From Caldilinea sp. CFX5 (GTDB lineage: Bacteria > Chloroflexota > Anaerolineae > Caldilineales > Caldilineaceae): 64,000 bases of DNA. The stretch is from assembly GCA_021405325.1 (NCBI GenBank), contig QWII01000050.1, positions 36,851 through 100,850 on the forward strand. The letters run 5' to 3'. The notes under the pieces were generated by a model. It was not told the DNA's origin. It saw only the letters and a program-made list of their open reading frames with translations, and ran no database searches. The position numbers and the translations under genes were made by a program. This document shows positions 1 through 8,757 of this stretch, in pieces (position 1 is the stretch's first letter; each line of letters opens with the position of its first letter).

Positions 1-855
1 GCCAAAAATTGTCCCAAAGCGTTCCGCCACCCGTCGCACCGAAACCGTCTCCGGCCCGGTGACATTGAGGACAAAAGGCGGCGACGCACAGTGCGCTAAC
101 AACGCCAACGCTTGAGCATTGGCATCCCCCTGCCAGATGACATTGGCGGCGCCCATGCTCAAATCAATCGCTCTGCCCTGCTTCACCTTTAACGCCAGAT
201 CCAACAGCACCCCATAGCGTAAATCAATCGCATAGTTGAGCCGCATGATCGCACAGCGCAGCCCGCGGGTTAGCGAAAAGTGTTCAAAGATCCGCTCGCG
301 CCCCAGGCAAGAGTTCGCATATTCACCTACTGGCTCTGGCGGGTCACTTTCCACCGAACCGCCTTGCACAACTGGCGTCAACGGATAGACATTGCCGGTG
401 GAAAAGACGACAACGCGGGCATCGGTAAAGCGTTCGGCCACCAGCGCCGGCATATAGCTGTTCATCGCCCACGTTTGCGAGGGCGCGCCGGTGGTGCCAA
501 ACTTCTGGCCAGCCATAAAGATCACATTACGACTGTTCGGCAACGCCGCCAACGCGGTGCGATCCAGCAGATCACAAGCGATGGTCTGGACGCCCCAACT
601 TTCGAGTTTGGTGCGTAGCGCCGGCTGGCTAAAGCGCGCTACGGCAATGGCTTTATAAGGCGAGTTGAGGGTCCGCAACGCTTGTGCCGCCATGCGCGCC
701 AGCGTCGGCCCCATCTTGCCGCCCACGCCCAGAATCAGGAGATCGCTCTCCAGCGTTTGCAGGGCAGCCAGGGCGTGCGGCGAAGGCTCCGCCAGCGCTG
801 CTTCCAATTCAGTTTCTGTCGTTATCACAGGGGGGGTGGATAAAGTGTTTAACAT
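1..855 (-). CDS. NAD-dependent epimerase/dehydratase family protein (partial)
   Basis: The reading frame is open from the ATG at 855 to the window edge (285 codons, no stop), so the C-terminus is missing. A Rossmann glycine motif (GVGGKMG, residues 43-49) follows an N-terminal extension of about 40 residues, and a serine/tyrosine-containing region (VFSTGNVYPL) resembles the NAD-dependent epimerase/dehydratase family acting on nucleotide sugars or related substrates. The classical YxxxK is not obvious (EYANSCLGRERIF is the nearest), so the activity is uncertain. It is transcribed away from the transporter operon starting at 1256. An ATG further upstream is closed by a stop, which fixes this start. 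Confidence 0.75.
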   Translation of the reverse strand, partial: MLNTLSTPPVITTETELEAALAEPSPHALAALQTLESDLLILGVGGKMGPTLARMAAQALRTLNSPYKAIAVARFSQPALRTKLESWGVQTIACDLLDRTALAALPNSRNVIFMAGQKFGTTGAPSQTWAMNSYMPALVAERFTDARVVVFSTGNVYPLTPVVQGGSVESDPPEPVGEYANSCLGRERIFEHFSLTRGLRCAIMRLNYAIDLRYGVLLDLALKVKQGRAIDLSMGAANVIWQGDANAQALALLAHCASPPFVLNVTGPETVSVRRVAERFGTIFG

Positions 856-969
856 ATGTAGTACATCCTGAAAAGGGTTGATCGACACAGGGGTAAGTTA
901 GTTCGTGAACGAAATCATAGACAAGCGTGTCGATGAGCCACTATAGCATTGGCGCGCCAAAGTTGCAAA

Positions 970-1015
970 GCGCGTGCGTTGCACGGGTCACATCTGACCC
1001 GTGCAACGCACGCGC
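970..1015. repeat. Perfect 21-bp inverted repeat with 4-nt loop
   Basis: Positions 970-990 pair perfectly with 995-1015 around the loop CATC; the core is GCGTTGCACGGGTCA. There is no T tract. It lies 20 bases before the promoter at 1036, so it could be an operator, a terminator for leftward or rightward read-through, or a REP-like element. Confidence 0.85.
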
Positions 1016-1035
1016 TGGTTGGCAAAAAAAGCGAG

Positions 1036-1064
1036 TTGACGGCTAGAAAATGCTATGCTAGACT
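1036..1064 (+). promoter_or_regulatory. Sigma70-like promoter for the binding-protein gene at 1256
   Basis: TTGACG at 1036-1041 and TAGACT at 1059-1064 are separated by exactly 17 bases. The same two hexamers with the same spacing occur at 10602-10630, also before an ABC binding-protein gene. Confidence 0.65.
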
Positions 1065-1255
1065 ACCCACCACAACTTTTTGTTTCATACCCGAACCAAC
1101 AGGCACGCCAGTGAGACCTTACTCTAGCGATTGCGCACGCTACCCTTGCGTCGGCGACGGCTATTTTCTCACCTTTGGCAATTGCCATTCCTGCTGATGA
1201 TCCGTTCATTGCGTTCAACGTTTACCCATTCACTATTTCGCAAGGAGGAAACAGC

Positions 1256-3217
1256 ATGTTTCAATCGAAGGCGCCTCTTCACCGCACTTTGCATCCGCTG
1301 CTCATCATCCTATTGGTCACCTTGGTGGCCGCCTGTAACGTGCCAGCCGCCCCAGCTCCCAACGAAGGCGCTGCCGAGCCGGCTGCCCCCGCCGCCGCTG
1401 TCCCCGCCGCCGATCTTTCCCAGCGCGAAGCGCCCATGTTGGCCGAAAAGGTTGCCGCCGGCGAATTGCCGCCGTTGGAAGAGCGGCTGCCGGTCAACCC
1501 GCTGGTGGTTGAGCCATTTGAAAGCCCCGGTCAATATGGCGGAAGCTGGCAGATCGGCGTTCTGTCGCCACGGGCGGCCTATATGAATGCCCGCACGGTG
1601 ACCGAAAGTTTAGCCATGTGGGATCGCACGGGGTCGCAACCAGTGCCGGATATTGCCGAAAGTTGGGAGATCTCCGACGACGGCACCACCTACACCTTTC
1701 ATCTGCGCGAGGGGATGAAATGGTCGGATGGCCAGCCCTTTACCTCCGCCGATATTCTCTTCTGGTTCAATGACATTATCCTCAATACCGAATACACGCC
1801 CGCCCCGCCCGATTGGCTCAAGATCAAAGGCGAACTGGCGACGGTGAGCGCACCCGATGATTACACGGTGATCTTTACCTTCCCCCACCCCTATTCACTC
1901 TTCCTGCACAATTTGGCCTTCCGCGGCGTTGCCATGTTTGATTTCCCCAAGCATTATATTTCGCAGTTCCACCCGGCCTATGTGGACGCCGACGAATTAG
2001 CCGCCAAGATTAAAGAACTGGGCTACGAAACGTGGAACACCGCCCTGCTCGACCTGGCCTTTACCGCCAACCCCGATCTGCCCCGCCTGAGCGCCTGGGT
2101 GAATACAACCCCCAAACCGGAAACCTCGGCGCTCTTTATGCGCAACCCCTACTACTGGAAGGTCGATACCGAAGGGCGCCAGTTGCCCTATATGGATAGC
2201 ATGGAGATTAAGATCTATCAAGATCGCGAAGTTATGGTGCTAGGGGCCATGAACGGGGAGATCAACTACGAAGCGCAAGTGATTGCCCCCACCGACTTCC
2301 CGGTCTTGAGTGAAAACGAGGAGCGGGGCGGCTACACCATGCACCGCTATGCGCGCCCGGTGCCCATGGTCGTCTTCTTTAACATGGATAGCAGCGACCC
2401 GGTGTGGGGTCCCATCGTCAAGGATAAGCGCTTCCGCATTGCGCTTTCGATTGGCGTGGATCGCAATGACATCAATCAGAGCGCTTTTCTCGGCTTAGGC
2501 GAAATCACCCAGGCGCTGCCGCCGGCGATTGACCCCTATGCGCTGCCGGAATTGCGCACCAGCAACACTGAATTTAACGCCGACGAAGCCAATCGTCTGT
2601 TGGATGAAATGGGGCTGGACAAGCGGGATGGCGAAGGCTTCCGCTTAACTGCCGATGGGCAACGCTTGAGCTTTACCATGCCGGTCTTGGGTGGGCAAGG
2701 CGTGGCCGACCGCGCGTATGAAATTCTGGCTGAATATTGGCGCAAACTGGGCATCGAAGTCGCCGTCAACTTTATGCCTTCGCAAAACTGGGTGGCGATG
2801 GTGCGGGCCGGTGAGCATATCGTCGCTGGCTACCTCTCCGCCACCATTCACTGGGTGGTCGATCCCATCTGGTTTGTCCCCACCGCCGACACCGCCTACT
2901 ATGCCCCGCTGACCGGCTTGTACTATGCCACCAATGGCGCCGAGGGCGTTGAACCGCAAGGCGAATTGTTGAAGCTACAGCAACTCTTCGACGAAATGAA
3001 AGCGGCCACCGACCCGGAGGAACAGAAGCGCCTGGGCCAGGAGATTGTACGCATCAACGCCGAAAATCTCTTCCGCGTCGGCTATGTCCAGGGCTTCCAA
3101 CCCGTCTTGGCCGACAGCCGCTTCCACAACATCCCCCACGAATACGGCCTGGAAGATTTCCGCCTCTACTTCCCCCGCTATATGCAGCCGGAACAGTGGT
3201 GGCTGGCGCAGGAGTAG
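1256..3217 (+). CDS. ABC transporter substrate-binding lipoprotein, family 5 (peptide/oligosaccharide type)
   Basis: Extracellular solute receptor of a Dpp/Opp-type importer, 653 residues. A signal peptide ends in the lipobox LVAAC (Cys27), followed by an Ala/Pro-rich tether. The body has the family 5 pattern, including the stretch DGTTYTFHLREGMKWSDGQP that marks these proteins. The ATG at 1256 is chosen because AAGGAGG lies just upstream and it gives a clean signal peptide; longer in-frame starts do not. It is the first gene of a complete operon with two permeases and two ATPases. Family 5 receptors bind peptides, nickel, or oligosaccharides; the carbohydrate-like surroundings favour a sugar or amino-sugar ligand, which is an inference. 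Confidence 0.9.
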   Translation: MFQSKAPLHRTLHPLLIILLVTLVAACNVPAAPAPNEGAAEPAAPAAAVPAADLSQREAPMLAEKVAAGELPPLEERLPVNPLVVEPFESPGQYGGSWQIGVLSPRAAYMNARTVTESLAMWDRTGSQPVPDIAESWEISDDGTTYTFHLREGMKWSDGQPFTSADILFWFNDIILNTEYTPAPPDWLKIKGELATVSAPDDYTVIFTFPHPYSLFLHNLAFRGVAMFDFPKHYISQFHPAYVDADELAAKIKELGYETWNTALLDLAFTANPDLPRLSAWVNTTPKPETSALFMRNPYYWKVDTEGRQLPYMDSMEIKIYQDREVMVLGAMNGEINYEAQVIAPTDFPVLSENEERGGYTMHRYARPVPMVVFFNMDSSDPVWGPIVKDKRFRIALSIGVDRNDINQSAFLGLGEITQALPPAIDPYALPELRTSNTEFNADEANRLLDEMGLDKRDGEGFRLTADGQRLSFTMPVLGGQGVADRAYEILAEYWRKLGIEVAVNFMPSQNWVAMVRAGEHIVAGYLSATIHWVVDPIWFVPTADTAYYAPLTGLYYATNGAEGVEPQGELLKLQQLFDEMKAATDPEEQKRLGQEIVRINAENLFRVGYVQGFQPVLADSRFHNIPHEYGLEDFRLYFPRYMQPEQWWLAQE

Positions 3218-3236
3218 CGTGTAGACAGGATGACCG

Positions 3237-3393
3237 GATGACAAGATGACAAGATGACAAGATGACAAGATGACAAGATGAAGGGATGGGTGAACTCGAC
3301 GATTATGTCATCCGGCGGGTGCCCACTGGGCGCGGTCACCCGGTCATCTTGTCATCCGGTCATTTTGTCATCCGGTCATCCGGTCATCTTGCC
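3237..3393. repeat. Octamer tandem repeat with inverted counterpart
   Basis: Five copies of GATGACAA run from 3237 to 3280, and degenerate reverse complements (GTCATCTTGTCATCCG type) run from about 3341 to 3393. The two halves could fold into a long imperfect hairpin in the 183-nt leader between the receptor gene and the first permease gene. This could lower permease expression relative to the receptor. Confidence 0.8.
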
Positions 3394-3415
3394 ATCTCCA
3401 CTCGGGAGTAGATGA

Positions 3416-4408
3416 ATGTTCACTTACGTCCTCAGACGCCTGCTCTTAATGATTCCGACCCTGGCGCTGATCTCAGTGATCTCCTTTTGGGTCATCAACC
3501 TGCCGCCGGGGAATTATGTTGACGCCTTTATGGCGCAGATGGCCGGCCAGGGACAGATCCCCGACATCGAAACGCGCCAGCAGATGGAGGCGCTCTATGG
3601 CGTCAACCAGCCGCTGCATATCCAATATTATAAGTGGATTACGCGCGCTTTGCGTGGGGACTTTGGTCACTCCTTTGAGTGGCGTCGACCAGTGGTCGAA
3701 CTGGTTGGTGACCGTATGTGGCGCACGATAGCCATTTCGCTGGCGACGGTGCTTTTTGTCTATCTGGTCTCGATTCCGATTGGCATCTTTTCGGCGCTGC
3801 ATAAATACTCGCTCTGGGATTATCTCCTCACCCTTGTTGGCTTTCTGGGGCTGTCGATCCCGAATTTCAGCCTGGCTTTGATTGTCCTCTACTTGAGCTT
3901 TGAATACCTGAATCTTAATGTCGGCGGGCTCTTTTCGCCGGTCTACGAAAATGCACCGTGGAGCGTAGGGAAATTTCTCGATCTGCTTGCTCATCTATGG
4001 GTGCCGGTGGTTGTGGTCGGCGCCTCAGGCACCGCCGGGCTGATCCGGGTGACACGCGCCAATCTACTCGATGAATTGGACAAACAATATGTGGTGGCGG
4101 CGCGGGCGCGCGGGATGCCCCGGCGCAAGCTGCTCTGGAAATATCCGGTGCGGGTGGCGATGAACCCTGTGATCAGCAGCGCCGCCTTTATCCTGCCGGC
4201 GGTGGTCTCCGGCGCCACCATCACCGCCATTGTGCTGAATCTGCCCACCACCGGACCGATCTATCTGCGCGCGCTACAAAGTCAGGACATGTATGTGGCC
4301 GGCGCGTTTATTTTGCTGCTCAGTACGCTGACCGTGATCGGCACCCTGCTCTCGGATCTGCTCCTGGCTTGGGCCGACCCGCGCATCCGCTTTGGCAACC
4401 AAAAGTAA
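3416..4408 (+). CDS. ABC transporter permease, DppB/OppB type
   Basis: Inner-membrane permease of 330 residues with the N-terminal MFTYVLRRLLLMIPTL segment typical of DppB-like subunits and about six membrane helices. The coupling EAA-like loop (AARARGMPRRKLLWKY) lies near residues 228-243. It forms the channel with the next gene product. It starts with ATG after GGGAGTAG. The following gene begins 20 bases after its stop, so both are in one operon. Confidence 0.92.
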   Translation: MFTYVLRRLLLMIPTLALISVISFWVINLPPGNYVDAFMAQMAGQGQIPDIETRQQMEALYGVNQPLHIQYYKWITRALRGDFGHSFEWRRPVVELVGDRMWRTIAISLATVLFVYLVSIPIGIFSALHKYSLWDYLLTLVGFLGLSIPNFSLALIVLYLSFEYLNLNVGGLFSPVYENAPWSVGKFLDLLAHLWVPVVVVGASGTAGLIRVTRANLLDELDKQYVVAARARGMPRRKLLWKYPVRVAMNPVISSAAFILPAVVSGATITAIVLNLPTTGPIYLRALQSQDMYVAGAFILLLSTLTVIGTLLSDLLLAWADPRIRFGNQK

Positions 4409-4428
4409 CGATTGGAGGACCCGGCGTT

Positions 4429-5613
4429 GTGACCAAAGTGCAATCAACGATACTCTCCACAAGCGCAACCGGCGCTGATGAAGAAGCTACGCCCCTGCCG
4501 GGGACGGTGCAGATCAGCCGCAAGGCCGAAGCATACTATACCGCTTCGCAAGCCCAACTGATCTTCTGGCGGCTGCGCAAACATCGGCTGGCCGTCCTCT
4601 CTTTCTTTGTGGTGGTGGCGCTCTATCTCACGGCGATCTTTAGCGAGTTTCTCAGCCCCTATGACTATACGGCGCGCTACGCCGAATTTCTCTATGCGCC
4701 ACCGCAGACGCTCCACTTTGTCCATGCGGGGGAATTTCGCTTGCGCCCCTTTGTCTATGGCTACACCATGACGCGCGATCCGAAAACCCTGCTGGAAATC
4801 TATGCCCAGGATACCAGTCAACCCTACTATCTCACCTTTCTGCCGGAAGTCGAGCCGTACAAATTATGGGGGATCATCGATCTGCGCCATCGGCTCTTTG
4901 GCGTCGAGGAAGGCGGCACCCTCTTTGTATTCGGCACCGACAGCCTGGGCCGCGATCTGCTCTCGCGCATTCTCTTTGGCACCCGCATCTCCCTGTCCAT
5001 TGGCCTGGTTGGCGTGATCCTGAGTCTCTTTCTGGGCATTATGTTGGGCGGCATCTCGGGTTTCTATGGCGGCGTTGCTGACTTACTGATCCAGCGCGCC
5101 ATTGAAATCTTGCGCGCCTTTCCCGACATCCCGCTCTGGATGGGGATCGCGGCGGCGCTGCCCCCCAACTGGCCGATCTTGCGCGTCTACTTCGCCATTT
5201 CCATCATTCTGGCCCTTTTGGGCTGGACCGAAGTGGCGCGGGTGGTGCGCGGTAAGATTCTCTCGCTCCGTGAGCAAGATTTCGCAATGGCGGCGCGCTT
5301 GGCCGGTGTGCGCGAACGGCGCATCATCACTCACCACCTGCTGCCCTCGTTTACCAGCCATCTGATCGTGGTCATCACCCTCAGCATCCCGGCCATGATT
5401 CTGGGCGAGACGGTCTTGAGCTTTCTGGGGTTGGGGCTGCGCCACCCGGTCTCCAGTTGGGGCGTCTTGCTCCAGGACGCGCAAAATGTGCGCACGATTG
5501 CCAGCTACCCCTGGCTGCTGATCCCCATTCTCTTTGTGGTGATCACCGTACTGGCCTTCAACTTTTTCGGCGACGGCCTGCGCGACGCGGCTGATCCTTA
5601 TAGCAATTCGTGA
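4429..5613 (+). CDS. ABC transporter permease, DppC/OppC type
   Basis: Second channel subunit of about 394 residues. A hydrophilic N-terminus precedes a first helix (AVLSFFVVVALYLTAIF) and a long external loop; the permease domain with the coupling loop (AARLAGVRERRIITHHLL) follows near residue 287. I chose the GTG at 4429 because GGAGG at 4414-4418 precedes it at a usable distance; a start at 4369 would overlap the upstream gene and have no ribosome binding site. The long periplasmic insertion after helix 1 (about 100 residues) is seen in OppC-like subunits. Confidence 0.88.
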   Translation: MTKVQSTILSTSATGADEEATPLPGTVQISRKAEAYYTASQAQLIFWRLRKHRLAVLSFFVVVALYLTAIFSEFLSPYDYTARYAEFLYAPPQTLHFVHAGEFRLRPFVYGYTMTRDPKTLLEIYAQDTSQPYYLTFLPEVEPYKLWGIIDLRHRLFGVEEGGTLFVFGTDSLGRDLLSRILFGTRISLSIGLVGVILSLFLGIMLGGISGFYGGVADLLIQRAIEILRAFPDIPLWMGIAAALPPNWPILRVYFAISIILALLGWTEVARVVRGKILSLREQDFAMAARLAGVRERRIITHHLLPSFTSHLIVVITLSIPAMILGETVLSFLGLGLRHPVSSWGVLLQDAQNVRTIASYPWLLIPILFVVITVLAFNFFGDGLRDAADPYSNS

Positions 5614-5704
5614 TTCGTGATACGTGATACGTGTTGCGTGAAAGCGCTCGACGCACAGAACGAATCACGAATCACGTATCACGCATCACGAATCACGAAT
5701 CACG
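5606..5704. repeat. Heptamer tandem repeat with inverted counterpart
   Basis: A run of degenerate CGTGATA/CGTGATT heptamers (5606-5640) is followed by degenerate AATCACG heptamers (5660-5704), which are its reverse complement. The left arm overlaps the end of the permease gene and the element precedes the ATPase gene. Related AATCACG runs occur near 29070 and 51378. Confidence 0.8.
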
Positions 5705-5752
5705 GGTGGCGTAATTCATTTTTGGCATAGCCTAGTCCGTAGAGAAACTTTC

Positions 5753-6790
5753 ATGGAAAATGTGCTTGAAGTCAAAGGGCTGAAAACCTACTTTACCCTG
5801 GATGAAGGGGTGGTGCGCGCTGTCGATGGGGTTGACTTTCACATCAAGCCCCAGCAGACCCTCGGCATTGTGGGAGAGAGCGGTTGCGGCAAAAGTGTAA
5901 CGGCCCAGTCGATCATGCGGCTACTGCCGCGCAGTGCGACGATTGTGGCGGGCGAAATCCGCTTTCAATACGCCACCGCCCAACACCAGACAGAAATTGT
6001 CGATCTCGCCAAACTCGACGAGGAGAGCGCGACCATGCTCGCCATCCGCGGCGGCAAGATCGGCATGATCTTTCAAGAGCCGATGACTGCGCTCAGCCCT
6101 GTTCACACCATCGGCGAACAGTTGATCGAGGCGATCCTGTTGCATCAAAATTTGTCCAAGCGCGCTGCCCGCGACCTGGGCATCGAAATGCTGCGCAAGG
6201 TCGGCATCCCGCGCGCCGAACAGCGCATTGATGACTATTCCTATCAACTCAGCGGCGGTCTGCGCCAGCGCGCCATGATCGCCATTGCCCTCTGCAACCG
6301 CCCAGTCTTGTTAATCGCCGATGAACCGACCACGGCGCTGGATGTGACCATTCAGGCGCAAATTCTGCGGCTGATCAAAGAGTTACAGGCTGAATACGCC
6401 ATGTCGGTGATGATTATCACCCATGATCTGGGCGTTATTGCCCGTATGGCCAATGCGGTGGCGGTGATGTACCGCGGGCGGATTGTCGAGTTTGCCGATG
6501 TGCAGACCATCTTTCACGACCCCAAACATCCCTACACCAAGGCGCTGCTGCGCTCGATCCCCAAGGTGGACGCCCCGCGCACAGCGCGCCTGCGCTCGAT
6601 CCGCGGGACGGTGCCGGAGCCTTTCGCAATGGTGCCGGGCTGTCCCTTTCACCCGCGCTGTGAGGTGGCGGTAGATGGTCTCTGCAACCGGGGCGACCCG
6701 CCGCGCCTGGTCACGCTAGGGGCCGGTCAACAGGTGGCCTGTGTGTTGGAGAGCGAGGAGGGCTTGAGCCATGTCAACCTTGTCCGTTAA
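5753..6790 (+). CDS. ABC transporter ATP-binding protein, DppD/OppD type
   Basis: Cytoplasmic ATPase of 345 residues energising the importer. Walker A is GESGCGKS (residues 41-48), the signature is LSGGLRQR (about 166-173), Walker B is [12 protein letters not shown] (about 184-195), and the C-terminal oligopeptide-transporter extension contains [11 protein letters not shown], whose cysteines in relatives bind an iron-sulfur cluster. It overlaps the partner ATPase gene by 20 bases, which indicates translational coupling. Confidence 0.93.
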   Translation: MENVLEVKGLKTYFTLDEGVVRAVDGVDFHIKPQQTLGIVGESGCGKSVTAQSIMRLLPRSATIVAGEIRFQYATAQHQTEIVDLAKLDEESATMLAIRGGKIGMIFQEPMTALSPVHTIGEQLIEAILLHQNLSKRAARDLGIEMLRKVGIPRAEQRIDDYSYQLSGGLRQRAMIAIALCNRPVLLIADEPTTALDVTIQAQILRLIKELQAEYAMSVMIITHDLGVIARMANAVAVMYRGRIVEFADVQTIFHDPKHPYTKALLRSIPKVDAPRTARLRSIRGTVPEPFAMVPGCPFHPRCEVAVDGLCNRGDPPRLVTLGAGQQVACVLESEEGLSHVNLVR

Positions 6791-7817
6791 TCCCCTCCCA
6801 ATCGCCGATCCGGTCGCCAATGCGCCGGTGCTGGTGGTGAACGGTCTAAAGAAATATTTTACCCTGCGCAGCGGCTTGTTGCGCCGACGGCTACAGGTGC
6901 GCAAGGCTGTCGATGACATCAACTTTGTCGTCCGCCAGGGCGAGATCCTGGGGCTGGTGGGGGAGAGCGGCTGCGGCAAGACCACCACCGGCCTTTGTGT
7001 CTTGCGCGGGCTGGAGCCAACCGCCGGCGCGATTCAGATGCAAGTCGCGGGCGCACCGGTCGATCTGATGAAGCTGAACAAGGAAGAGTTGCGCACCTTT
7101 CGCCGTCACGCCCAGATGATCTTTCAAGACCCCTATTCTTCGCTCAACCCGCGCATGACGGTCTACGACAGCATTACCGAGCCGCTCAAAGCGCATGGCG
7201 TCACCCAGCGCAGCGACCTGGAGACGCGCGCCTTGGAATTGATGACGCTGGTGGGACTGGCCCCCAATTACTTGCGGCGCTACCCCCATGCCTTTAGCGG
7301 CGGCCAACGCCAACGCATTGGCATTGCACGGGCGCTGGCGCTCAACCCCAAGTTAATTGTGGCCGATGAGCCGGTGTCGGCGCTTGACGTTTCCGTGCAG
7401 GCGCAGATCATCAATCTGCTCAAAGATCTGCAAGAGCGGTTGGGCATTGCTTTTCTCTTTATCTCACACGATTTGGGCGTGGTCAAACACACCTGTGATC
7501 GCGTCGCGGTGATGTATGCCGGGAAGATCGTCGAAGAGGCTCCCACCGATGAACTCTACGCCCACCCGCGCCATCCCTACACGGAAGCCTTGCTCTCTTC
7601 TGTGCCGCGCCCCGATCCGCGCTATCGCGACGCCGAGATTATCCTGAGCGGCGAAGTGCCTGACCCGGCGCAGTTGCCGGCGGGTTGCCCCTTTCACCCG
7701 CGCTGCGCCTATGCCGAAGCGCGCTGTCGCGAAGAAGCGCCCCCCCTGCGCCCGGCCAGCGCCGATCACCGCGTCGCCTGTCTACGGGCTGAAGAGTTGA
7801 GCTTGGTTGGGTTGTAG
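6771..7817 (+). CDS. ABC transporter ATP-binding protein, DppF/OppF type
   Basis: Partner ATPase of 348 residues. Walker [10 protein letters not shown] (about 65-73), signature FSGGQRQR (about 174-181), Walker [12 protein letters not shown], and a C-terminal GCPFHPRC cysteine motif are all visible. The start overlaps the end of the preceding ATPase gene. With it the five-gene importer (receptor, two permeases, two ATPases) is complete. Confidence 0.93.
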   Translation: MSTLSVNPLPIADPVANAPVLVVNGLKKYFTLRSGLLRRRLQVRKAVDDINFVVRQGEILGLVGESGCGKTTTGLCVLRGLEPTAGAIQMQVAGAPVDLMKLNKEELRTFRRHAQMIFQDPYSSLNPRMTVYDSITEPLKAHGVTQRSDLETRALELMTLVGLAPNYLRRYPHAFSGGQRQRIGIARALALNPKLIVADEPVSALDVSVQAQIINLLKDLQERLGIAFLFISHDLGVVKHTCDRVAVMYAGKIVEEAPTDELYAHPRHPYTEALLSSVPRPDPRYRDAEIILSGEVPDPAQLPAGCPFHPRCAYAEARCREEAPPLRPASADHRVACLRAEELSLVGL

Positions 7818-7837
7818 CGGCAATCATCGTCGTTCAT

Positions 7838-7924
7838 GACAAGATGACAAGGTGACAAGGTGACAAGGTGACAAGGTGCAGGGGTGCGCTTCATCTTGTC
7901 ACCTTGTCACCTTGTCACCCTGTC
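7838..7924. repeat. Octamer tandem repeat with inverted counterpart
   Basis: GACAAGGT-type octamers (7838-7879) are followed after a short loop by their reverse complement, CACCTTGT (about 7892-7924). The element fills the gap before the hydrolase gene at 7939 and would fold into a strong hairpin just ahead of its start. Confidence 0.82.
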
Positions 7925-7938
7925 AGAAGTAACTTACC

Positions 7939-8757
7939 ATGCGACCAATCACTTTACGCGCTGACTACTATCAACAATTTGACGCCGACTTGACCCTGGC
8001 GATCCCTGGGGAGGGCTATGGCGGCTGGCAACAGGCGGATCTCACCATTGACCTGGATCATACGGCGGTGGTGGTGATGCACGCCTGGGCGATGGGGACG
8101 CCAATGCAATTTCCGGGCTGGTATCGGGCGGTCGAATACATTCCACGCGCCCAGCAAATTCTGACTGAACACTTTCCGCGGCTGTTGGCGACGGTGCGCG
8201 GGGCGGGCATCACCCTCTTCCATGTGGTTGATGGCGGTGACTATTATCGGGCGTATGCCGGCTATCAACGCGCCGTGGCGTTGGCCGGCCCTGAACCAGC
8301 GCTGCCCACCGTTCCCAGCGATCCAACCCTGGCTGAACTGCGCCGCTTTCGCAGCCGCCACGTCTCTGTCGGCGCACATAACCAGGCCGATGTGGACGCC
8401 GGTTTTCGGCAACTGGCCTTTCCGCCCGCAGCACTCCCGGTGGGCGATGAGGGTATTGCGGAAAACGCCCACCAACTGACGGCGCTCTGTCTGGACGCCG
8501 GGGTCAACCACCTGATCTACACCGGCTTTGCCATCAACTGGTGTCTGCTGATGTCCCCGGGCGGCATGGTCGATATGCGGCGGCGGGGGCTGCTCTGTTC
8601 GACCTTGCGGCAGGCCGTCACAGCGGTGGAGAACAAGGAGTCGGCGCGCAGCGAGGCGCACAAGGAAGAAGCGCTCTGGCGGGTAGCGCTGGCCTTCGGC
8701 TTTGTCTTTGACCTCCATGAGTTTATCGCAAAAGTGAAAAAGGAGCCGACCCATTGA
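7939..8757 (+). CDS. Isochorismatase-like cysteine hydrolase
   Basis: A 272-residue protein of the isochorismatase-like family, whose members hydrolyse amides (nicotinamide, N-carbamoyl compounds) or enol ethers with a Cys-Asp-Lys triad. The region IYTGFAINWCLLM places the nucleophile at Cys202. The usual first strand with the catalytic Asp (VVIDMQ type) reads AVVVMHAWAM here, so the standard Asp is missing or shifted. Its stop overlaps the start of the next gene, so they are coupled. The substrate is unknown. Confidence 0.7.
   Translation: MRPITLRADYYQQFDADLTLAIPGEGYGGWQQADLTIDLDHTAVVVMHAWAMGTPMQFPGWYRAVEYIPRAQQILTEHFPRLLATVRGAGITLFHVVDGGDYYRAYAGYQRAVALAGPEPALPTVPSDPTLAELRRFRSRHVSVGAHNQADVDAGFRQLAFPPAALPVGDEGIAENAHQLTALCLDAGVNHLIYTGFAINWCLLMSPGGMVDMRRRGLLCSTLRQAVTAVENKESARSEAHKEEALWRVALAFGFVFDLHEFIAKVKKEPTH

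Larger units (their letters stand above)
856..1255. other. Intergenic control region
   Basis: This is a divergent spacer of 400 bases without a convincing gene. It holds a perfect 21-bp inverted repeat (970-1015), a sigma70-like promoter (1036-1064) reading into the binding-protein gene, and an AAGGAGG ribosome binding site at 1242-1248. Short reading frames here have no ribosome binding site and no recognisable protein. Confidence 0.7.

Noticed and set aside
7954..8754. Antisense reading frame of 266 codons opposite the cysteine hydrolase
   Set aside because: Shadow frame; the + strand frame has the conserved Cys motif and is coupled to its neighbour.
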